Below, one piece after another: positions 1-5,780 of a DNA stretch of 25,572 nucleotides (the first letter of the stretch is position 1; each line of letters opens with the position of its first letter). Below the pieces are notes generated by a model. The model searched no databases. It saw only the letters and a program-made list of their open reading frames with translations, and was not told the DNA's origin. The stretch is from JADHUC01 sp964617665. GTDB taxonomy: Bacteria; Planctomycetota; Planctomycetia; Pirellulales; Pirellulaceae. The stretch lies in assembly GCA_964617665.1 (NCBI GenBank), contig CAZUAH010000165.1, positions 1 through 25,572 on the forward strand, given 5' to 3'. A program made the position numbers and the translations under genes.

Positions 1-271
1 AATCCGAGCCGCTACTTCATGGCCACGCGCTCGCAGAGTGCGCCGCCGGAACTCGTACTCGCGGAGGCACGTACCCGTTGATCAAGGTCCCGACCACGAT
101 TCCACCGCCGCCCTTCTCGCACGAGACAGTGGCGCTGGACGTAGCTGATTTTGATTTCGGCTTCGAGCCAGGCTGGCGCGTCGCCGCCTCGCGAATGGTG
201 TGCGATGGCTGGGGCATCGAGGCCGGATTCCTTGCCATGACGCCAGGTTGGGACTATGGCGCGACATTGCA
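1..271 (+). pseudogene. 5' part of a BBP7-like outer-membrane barrel gene, interrupted by an IS
   Basis: The frame starting at base 3 is open from the window edge, so the true start lies to the left. It reads through a segment containing WGIEAGFLAMTPGWDYGATL and then enters the IS, where a TAG at 279-281 ends it. If bases 272-1797 (the IS plus one target duplication) are removed, the frame continues exactly into the segment at 1798, giving ...GATLHGLYELQGPGW. The alternating hydrophobic and aromatic pattern and the C-terminal half fit the planctomycete BBP7-like beta-barrel proteins of the outer membrane. Family assignment is by pattern recognition. As it stands the gene can only make a truncated product without most of the barrel. 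Confidence 0.75.
264..271. repeat. 8-bp target site duplication, left copy
   Basis: ACATTGCA directly abuts the left inverted repeat of the IS and recurs identically at 1790-1797 next to the right one. An 8-bp duplication is typical of several DDE families such as ISL3 and IS256. The perfect copy suggests a recent insertion. Confidence 0.92.
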
Positions 272-300
272 GAGACTGTAGCACCATTACAGCGGATTGA
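272..300 (+). repeat. IS left inverted repeat
   Basis: The first 22 bp match the right end with one mismatch (C against T at the 13th base). Looser similarity runs to about 29 bp. It pairs with 1761-1789. Confidence 0.88.
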
Positions 301-349
301 TCGTGACGTGTTGAGTGTTTTCGCTTATTCTACCGGCCCCAATTTCACC

Positions 350-356
350 AAGGAGG
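350..356 (+). promoter_or_regulatory. Shine-Dalgarno site of the transposase
   Basis: AAGGAGG lies six bases before the ATG at 363. This decides that start over the upstream TTG at 315. Confidence 0.7.
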
Positions 357-362
357 GTGGCC

Positions 363-1764
363 ATGGCTGGACCGGGAGAGTACGTGGCGGATGGAACCGA
401 GGGAATCACTCGTGTTGAAGACCTGCCCAAGCCGAAAGTCGCGGCACGCAGTCGCAACTTTCCTCGCCGGCCCTGTCCGGAATGCGGGCACAGTTGCTAT
501 CGCAAACGGACCTTCGATCGGACGCTGCACGACGTGGGCGATCTGGTCAGCGGACGCCCTCGGAACATTCGTCTCACTTACTCGCAGCACTATTGCTGCA
601 AATGCAAGAGCTACTTCAACGCGGATACGTCCGACTTGGCACTGCCCAAGAGTCACTACACGCATCGCGTCGTCACAGTGGCAGTGCGGTTGGTCGTGGA
701 GGACGGTTTGCCTTACCGTGCTGCAAGTTGGCATCTCTGGAGAGACCACCGCGTGTTCGTCCCCTTCGCCACCACCCAGAACTGGGTGGAGGCCGGGGGG
801 AAAAAAGGCAGAGCAACACGTCACCGGAGAATACCTCGACGGCGTTCTGGCTGACTTCTCGGGATACATCGCGGCCGACGAATTGTATGACGGTCCGTTC
901 TGCGTTCTATCGATCGTCGATAACCGCACCTTCCGACGCATCTGCTACGAGGTACTCGCTCACGACCCGACGCACGCCGACATGGAGCGTTTCTTTCGCA
1001 CGTTTCTGTCGATGCTGAAGGAACGCGGACTGGGCTTGAAGGGAATCACCACCGATGGTTCGAACCTCTATCCCGAGCCAATTTCCAAAGTTTTCGGCGA
1101 TGTGCCGCATCAGCTTTGCGAGTTTCATGTCATCAAGGAATTGACCAAAGCCGTGCTGCGTGCAGTCGCCAAGATTCGCAAAGAACTGGCCGCCACCAAA
1201 CCGAAACTCGGCCGCGGACGTCCGTCCACTGCTGCTGCCCGCAAAGCGGCGCAGCGTCGCAAACGGATCGACCAGAAGATCGGCGACCTGTTTGAGCATC
1301 GTCACCTCTTTGTCCGACACGATCTGACTCGCACCCAGCGGCGAACGATTCAGCGCATCACGCGCGGACAGCCGGAGCTACGGACATTTCGCGACATCAT
1401 GGACGAGCTTTATCGTCTGTTTGACCGCCGTTGTCGGACTGATACTGCGCTGGAAAAGCTGGCCAAGCTCCGACGCCGTGTTCGGCGATTCAAAAAGGTT
1501 GGGAAGACACTGCAAAAACTGTTCTCGCCCAACCTGGAGAAGTCCCTGACGTTTCTTGACGACAAACTGCTGCCATCAACATCCAATGCCGTAGAACGCG
1601 GCTACCGCCGTCACCGCAAAATGCAAAAGACGGTCTACCGCGTCCGGACTCAACGAAACATAAACGGGCGGATTGCCTTGGATATGCAACGTGAGGAACG
1701 AACACAACAGCGCGCGACCACCACGAAAACTCTCCACGCCGCACGGCCTCGGAAGGCGGCCTAA
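363..1764 (+). CDS. IS transposase (DDE type), encoded in two frames
   Basis: This catalyses cut-and-paste movement of the surrounding element. Translation starts at ATG 363 behind a strong Shine-Dalgarno site. The N-terminal part (frame of 363) has a zinc ribbon: CPEC at 474-485 and CCKC near 597-608. Past the run GGGGGGAAAAAA (795-806) the homologous frame shifts by one base, into the frame that ends at 1764. That frame carries the likely catalytic residues D (877-879), D in TTDG (1054-1056) and E in NAVER (1594-1596). The second Asp is followed by CEFHVIKEL, and about 180 residues separate the second Asp from the Glu, as in MULE-like transposases with a helical insert. Joined, the protein is about 466 residues. 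The shift could be programmed slippage on the homopolymers, an inactivating indel or a sequencing error. Confidence 0.8.
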
Positions 1765-1789
1765 TCGTCTGTAATGATGCTACAGTCTC
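1761..1789 (-). repeat. IS right inverted repeat
   Basis: Reverse complement of the left end: GAGACTGTAGCATCATTACA, then weaker matches. It overlaps the last codon and stop of the transposase (stop 1762-1764), so the coding region runs right into the terminal repeat. Confidence 0.88.
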
Positions 1790-1797
1790 ACATTGCA
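1790..1797. repeat. 8-bp target site duplication, right copy
   Basis: ACATTGCA, identical to 264-271. It immediately follows the right end of the IS. Confidence 0.92.
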
Positions 1798-2539
1798 CGG
1801 CCTATATGAACTGCAGGGTCCCGGCTGGCAGGTCGGTTCCGACATGACTCTGCCGGTTCCTACCGACGTGGCCTTTCGCGTAACGAACACGTCCGAGTTC
1901 TACAGTGGCGAGATTAACTTGACTCGAGGCGTTTGCGATTGGGCAACATTGCGTCTGGGCTTGCGGTACATCGAATTCAACGACCGGCTCGAGGTGGATG
2001 AGTTGATGACACCGATGTACAACCTCCTGGTTGCAACCACGGATAACAATTTGTTTGGCCCTCAGTTTGGTGCCGACTTCAAGCTGTTTGAGTTGCAGGG
2101 AGGAAGAGGCTGCGGAATCATCGGTAACCATTGCGGGCATGGTGGTGGATTGGGCATGGGGCACGGCGATTCCTGTGGCGAAGCGTCCTGTGCTGAACCG
2201 TGCCCGCAGCCGAGCTGCCGTTTCCGGGTCAATGCGACATTCAACTGCGGGGTGTTCTACAACTACATCGAGCACGATCCTTGGTCCGCGTTCATCGGGC
2301 CCCCGCTAGTCAGCGAAGCGCACGAGGTCGCCATCATGGGCGAGGCCGCTCTGATGGCAAAGTATCGATTGACCGATCATGTGGCCCTTCGAGCCGGTTA
2401 CTATGCCCTCGCGCTGCATGGAGTCGCGCTGGCCCCCGACCAGATAAGGACAAGTGACGTTGTGACCGAAATGACACACACCGAGGTAAGCTCGATGATC
2501 GTGCACGGTGGAACGTTTGGTGTCGAGGTGTTCTGGTAA
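1790..2539 (+). pseudogene. 3' part of the BBP7-like outer-membrane barrel gene, with a Cys/His-rich insert
   Basis: This continues the gene broken at 271. The reading frame from ACA at 1790 runs to TAA at 2537-2539 with no further damage. Recognisable barrel features are YSGEINLTRG, LRLGLRYIEFNDRL, YRLTDHVALRAGYYALAL, GVALAPDQI and a C-terminus ending in an aromatic residue (FGVEVFW), as expected for an outer-membrane barrel signal. Between 2111 and 2218 lies a Gly/Cys/His-rich stretch with six cysteines and three histidines, unusual for this fold; a seventh Cys follows just after it. A TTG at 1793 could in principle start a separate product, but there is no signal peptide, so a working protein is unlikely. 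Confidence 0.8.
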
Positions 2540-2543
2540 AACG

Positions 2544-2568
2544 CCACCGCCGCGAGCAAATTCGCGGT
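2544..2568. terminator. Small hairpin just after the barrel gene
   Basis: An eight-pair stem, CGCCGCGA with TCGCGGTG (one G-U pair), encloses the loop GCAAAT a few bases after the stop codon. No T-run follows, so it may protect the 3' end or be incidental. The stronger candidate terminator is the next hairpin. Confidence 0.3.
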
Positions 2569-2581
2569 GACGATTCACATA

Positions 2582-2627
2582 GAAAAGAGGCAAACGGTCG
2601 AGCAAGTCTCGGCCGTTCGCTTTTCTT
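2582..2627. terminator. Bidirectional rho-independent terminator
   Basis: A 13-bp stem, GCAAACGGTCGAG (2590-2602) with CTCGGCCGTTCGC (2608-2620), encloses the loop CAAGT. TTTT follows on the plus strand, and AAAAG precedes it, giving TTTT on the minus strand. It sits between the convergent barrel gene and comB and can serve both. Confidence 0.85.
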
Positions 2628-2675
2628 GGCGACCTTCCTGGGAACGGCGAGTCGCTACGTCCCTCCGAACGGCAT

Positions 2676-3428
2676 TCACTGGCTGTCCAAACTAATCCGT
2701 TGCGATCGTGGATCCAACGCTGGGATGATCGTTGTTTGGTCGATTCGAGCGGCGATTTCAATGTCACGCTCCAAGCCGATTTCAAGGAGTCGCCTTCCAC
2801 CCCGCGTTTCCCGCAAAGCCCTCGTCAATCCCGCTGAACTCGGGGTGTGGAGATCCAGACCACGCCAAGCATCCACCGCGATCGCTGCCTGATCGTTCAT
2901 TGTGTGGTGCCCAGGACGTTTGCCAGCGACGCGATGCACGATCGCCCCGGCCAGCAGCACGTCTTCGCGCGTGATCTCGCCGCGTGTTCCGGCGCAAAGC
3001 AACTCCATTTCGGACGCCTCCTCCAATTCTGTGGCTAGCGCAGAGAGATTAGCGAACGCGCCGATCACAGTTCGCTGGGCCTGCCGACATTGCATCATCG
3101 CCTTCGTCCCATTGGTCGTGGTGAAGACGATGCATCGCCCTTTGACCCTCTCCGTGGTGTATTCGCTTGGCGAGTTCGCCAGATCGAAACCGTCAATGGG
3201 TAGTCCGCCGCGTTCGCCACCAAGCAACACGGGCTCTAGTTCTCGCTGAGCGATTTGTCGAGCGTCCTCAACCGTCAAGCAGGGTATCACCGCCTTTGCC
3301 CCAGAGGCCAGTGCGTAGGTGATAGTCGTTGTCGCCCGCAATACGTCGATAACGACAACCGTCTTTTCTGCCAACTCGTCAGGGGACGTTTGCGAAGCCA
3401 GGAAATGGGCGTTGATGCGGTTCGTCAT
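2676..3428 (-). CDS. comB: 2-phosphosulfolactate phosphatase (ComB family)
   Basis: The family hydrolyses 2-phosphosulfolactate to sulfolactate and phosphate with Mg2+, the second step of one coenzyme M route. Bacterial members occur without methanogenesis. The 250-residue protein matches the family length. Its motifs are VVIDVLRATTTI (residues about 25-36), LLGGERGGLPIDGFDLANSP (about 68-87) and FTTTNGTKAM (about 102-111), which are the conserved ligand-binding loops of the family. No signal peptide is visible, so it is cytoplasmic. It starts at the ATG at 3426-3428 with no clear Shine-Dalgarno site. It stands alone, converging on the barrel gene across a strong terminator and diverging from the SGNH hydrolase. 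No other coenzyme M gene is visible nearby, so its physiological substrate here is inferred. Confidence 0.85.
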   Translation of the reverse strand: MTNRINAHFLASQTSPDELAEKTVVVIDVLRATTTITYALASGAKAVIPCLTVEDARQIAQRELEPVLLGGERGGLPIDGFDLANSPSEYTTERVKGRCIVFTTTNGTKAMMQCRQAQRTVIGAFANLSALATELEEASEMELLCAGTRGEITREDVLLAGAIVHRVAGKRPGHHTMNDQAAIAVDAWRGLDLHTPSSAGLTRALRETRGGRRLLEIGLERDIEIAARIDQTTIIPALDPRSQRISLDSQ

Positions 3429-3458
3429 TCTTCAGGATATGCTAGGAGGATGTAGGAA

Positions 3459-3487
3459 TTGAAGTTGCGAGCGTTGCGGTGTAGTCT
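3459..3487 (+). promoter_or_regulatory. Possible sigma-70 type promoter for the SGNH hydrolase gene
   Basis: TTGAAG (3459-3464), a 17-base spacer and TAGTCT (3482-3487) lie in the 113-bp gap between the divergent comB and SGNH genes. Each box matches consensus at four of six positions, so this is a weak call. Confidence 0.3.
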
Positions 3488-3541
3488 GTCAACGTGTGCT
3501 GTGTTGCCTCTCGTTTCGTTTACACCAAGGAGCCTTGAACC

Positions 3542-4303
3542 ATGATCCAATCGTCGCCTTCCGCCAAGTTGATTCTCCTGGCGTCCGTATTCGCGTTCGT
3601 AGTCGGCGCAGTGCAAGCTGCTGACAAGCCCACAAAACCGAAGAAAAAACGCCGTGGGCCGAACCCAGCGATGAAGCCAATCGAAGACGATCCCAGCCTG
3701 CCTCGCGTGTTATTGATCGGTGATTCGATTTCGATTGGGTACACCATACCAGTGCGCGAGTTATTGACTGGAAAAGCCAACGTTCATCGTCCTCCCGCCA
3801 ACTGTGGCCCGACGACTCGCGGCCTGACGGGCATCGACGATTGGCTCGGCGATGGTCCGTGGGACGTCATTCACTTTAACTGGGGACTGCACGATCTGAA
3901 ATACATGGGACCGAACGGCGGGAATTTGGCCGATCCAGATGCTTCCGGCAGTCATCAGCAAGTTCCCATCGACCAATACGAAGCAAACTTGCGCAAGCTG
4001 GTCGAACGAATGCAGCGGACCGGTGCGACGCTGATCTGGTGTGCCACCACCCCCGTTCCGGAAGGCGCGAAAGGACGCGTCGTGGGCGACGCCGCGAAGT
4101 ACAACGAAGTCGCCGCGACGATCGCAAAGGAATCTGGGATCGCGATCGACGACCTGTACGCTTTCGCAAAGCCTCGGCTGGCGGTACTGCAACAGCCGGC
4201 CAATGTGCATTTTACCCCTATCGGATCAAGGGAACTAGCCGCACGGGTGGAGGGACACATCAAAGACGCTCTGAAGGCTAGACAAGAGAAAGCAGAAAAC
4301 TAG
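3542..4303 (+). CDS. Exported SGNH/GDSL hydrolase family protein
   Basis: SGNH enzymes are serine esterases or deacylases; in planctomycetes they often act on acylated polysaccharides. The 253-residue protein starts at ATG 3542 with AAGGAG nine bases upstream. Residues 1-26 form a signal peptide ending VQA before AADKP, followed by a Lys-rich linker (31-38). Block I is LLIGDSISIG with the nucleophile at Ser62. The block III region reads HFNWGLHDLK (111-120), where the usual GxND is GLHD. Block V is NVHFTPIG with His223, but the Asp expected three residues earlier is Ala220. The hydrolase fold is well supported; catalytic competence is less certain because of these changes. It is a lone gene, divergent from comB. 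Confidence 0.8.
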   Translation: MIQSSPSAKLILLASVFAFVVGAVQAADKPTKPKKKRRGPNPAMKPIEDDPSLPRVLLIGDSISIGYTIPVRELLTGKANVHRPPANCGPTTRGLTGIDDWLGDGPWDVIHFNWGLHDLKYMGPNGGNLADPDASGSHQQVPIDQYEANLRKLVERMQRTGATLIWCATTPVPEGAKGRVVGDAAKYNEVAATIAKESGIAIDDLYAFAKPRLAVLQQPANVHFTPIGSRELAARVEGHIKDALKARQEKAEN

Positions 4304-4482
4304 GGCCTGGAGTTGGATTCCACGGGCTTCCCGAGCCATACGTCATAACGCAAATTCGGTCCTCGACTGATCGGCACGGTGAATCCACGCGCCAAGAATC
4401 GGTTCTCATATAGAGCCTCGCTAGTCGACATCTGCCGATAATGCCAGCTGCGAGGCGGCGCTACCCCGATAGAACCAGGCAC
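4300..4482 (-). CDS. Small unidentified ORF or gene remnant
   Basis: A 60-codon frame starts at a GTG and contains SEALYENRFLARGFTVPISR and NLRYDVWLGKPVES. It reads like real protein sequence rather than noise. A stop codon lies seven codons upstream in the same frame, so any longer ancestor is broken there. There is no Shine-Dalgarno site or signal peptide, and I do not recognise the family with confidence. Its 3' end overlaps the last codon of the SGNH gene on the other strand by a few bases. It could be a short planctomycete hypothetical gene, the tail of a decayed gene, or chance. Confidence 0.3.
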   Translation of the reverse strand: MPGSIGVAPPRSWHYRQMSTSEALYENRFLARGFTVPISRGPNLRYDVWLGKPVESNSRP

Positions 4483-4696
4483 TGGGGATCACATTCAATC
4501 CACTGCCCAAAGCAGTTGCGCCCTCCGCCTTTGGCGATGACCTAAATGCGTGCGGATTGCGCACTCCCTCGGATTGTGGCTGGATGGAGGTTCTTTCTCA
4601 GTGTCTTCCCTAAGCCCCAACCTACAATTGAGCAAGGATTCTGTTGGGCGCCAGGTCAGCGCGCACACGAGATCCAGTTTGGAAGGCGATTGAGTC
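4483..4696. other. Intergenic region upstream of the feo unit
   Basis: With 4304-4482 this makes about 390 bases between the SGNH hydrolase and the regulator gene. Besides the small minus-strand ORF I see no RNA, repeat or clear operator. GGAAGG at 4681-4686 is a plausible Shine-Dalgarno site for the ATG at 4697. A metal-regulated promoter would be expected here, but I could not identify a palindromic box. Confidence 0.4.
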
Positions 4697-5728
4697 ATGA
4701 CACCTGCAATCAACCTCGCTTTGGCCTTGGCAGTTGTCGTGGTTCTTGTGGTTCTTGGCTACCCGCGTCGCGGCCTTATCTGGAGATGGTCGCGTGGGCG
4801 TGCCGCGGCCCAGCGTATGCTGGTCGAAGACTCGCTGAAACATTTCCATGATTGCGAGTACGCACAGTTTCCTGTGACCGTGTCCAGCCTGGCTGGTGCG
4901 CTGGAAATTGGGCGCGACGAAGCATCGCGTTTGACTGCTCGATTAGGCGAAATGGGCCTTGTAACACGGAACGGTCGCGGGTTTCGATTGACTCCCGAAG
5001 GACGCAGCTACGCCCTACGCGTGATTCGAATTCACCGTCTCTGGGAGCGTTATCTTGCGGACCGGACGGGATATGCCGAGGCCGAATGGCACCGCGAGGC
5101 CGAACTCAAAGAACACGTAATGACTTCCGAGCAGGCTGAAGCTCTTGCGTCAGAACTGGGCAACCCGACTTACGATCCCCACGGAGCGCCAATTCCGACG
5201 GCCGACGGAGGTATGCCGACCCGACGGGGCGTCCCCCTTTCCTCATTGCAGGCTGGCGCAACCGCCAGGATCATCCATGTCGAGGATGAACCGGACGCAG
5301 TCTACGCTCAAATCGTTGCCGCACGCCTGCACTTGGGTGTCGCAGTTCGCGTGTTGGACAAAGCGCCAGACCGTATGCGGATCGAAGCGGAGTTGCAGGA
5401 GCATGTGCTCGCGCCGGTCGTCGCGGCAAACGTGACAGTCGAGCCTATCGGCGACGCGTTGGAGGAAGACTCCGGGGACGGCCGCCTTTCCGAACTGCCA
5501 GTGGGCCAACAAGCCACCGTGGTAGATATCTCGCCGGCTTGCCTAGGCGTCGAGCGACGCCGGTTGCTGGACCTGGGTGTTGTTCCGGGGACAGTCGTGC
5601 AGGCGGAACTGGAAAGCGCCGGAGGCGATCCGGTCGCTTACCGCATCCGAGGCGCTATGATCGCCTTACGTCGAGAGCAAGCAGACCTGATACGAGTCAG
5701 GGCATTCGAACAGGCAGCAGCTACGTAG
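4697..5728 (+). CDS. Membrane-tethered DtxR/MntR-type regulator fused to two FeoA-like domains
   Basis: It is likely a metal-sensing regulator and FeoB partner. The 343-residue protein opens with a transmembrane segment (about 5-22) and a basic stretch. A winged-helix domain follows (about 40-105; LTPEGRSYALRV), then the DtxR metal and dimerisation domain: HRLWERYL (113-120), HREAELKEHV (132-141) and NPTYDPHGAPIP (156-167). Aligned by eye to B. subtilis MntR, ligands D8, H77, E99, E102 and H103 correspond to D45, H113, E136, E139 and H140; E11 is a Lys. The Cys102 of DtxR is Glu here. Two SH3-like FeoA domains follow: about 178-250 (divergent) and 263-335 (VERRRLLDLGVVPGTVV, the classic FeoA pattern). 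It directly precedes feoB. The membrane anchor is unusual for a repressor, so DNA binding is inferred, not shown. Confidence 0.82.
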   Translation: MTPAINLALALAVVVVLVVLGYPRRGLIWRWSRGRAAAQRMLVEDSLKHFHDCEYAQFPVTVSSLAGALEIGRDEASRLTARLGEMGLVTRNGRGFRLTPEGRSYALRVIRIHRLWERYLADRTGYAEAEWHREAELKEHVMTSEQAEALASELGNPTYDPHGAPIPTADGGMPTRRGVPLSSLQAGATARIIHVEDEPDAVYAQIVAARLHLGVAVRVLDKAPDRMRIEAELQEHVLAPVVAANVTVEPIGDALEEDSGDGRLSELPVGQQATVVDISPACLGVERRRLLDLGVVPGTVVQAELESAGGDPVAYRIRGAMIALRREQADLIRVRAFEQAAAT

Positions 5729-5780
5729 GGTGGCTGTAACCGAGCGTGAGAGAGGAAGGCCACAAGGCGACACCGAGTCA

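Larger units (their letters stand above)
272..1789 (+). mobile_element. Insertion sequence, 1518 bp, one transposase gene with a frameshift
   Basis: The ends are inverted repeats. The left end starts GAGACTGTAGCACCATTACA, and the reverse complement of the right end starts GAGACTGTAGCATCATTACA, with similarity continuing to about 29 bp with a few mismatches. Both sides carry the 8-bp duplication ACATTGCA. The element holds a single transposase in the same orientation as the interrupted host gene. Size, 8-bp duplication, N-terminal zinc ribbon and a DDE triad with a long helical insert suggest an ISL3-like or related (IS256/MULE clan) element. The exact family cannot be fixed without an ISfinder comparison. 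Confidence 0.9.

Noticed and set aside
345..941. Long minus-strand frame opposite the transposase
   Set aside because: It is antisense to the zinc-ribbon region and has no family features. It is a shadow of the plus-strand coding.
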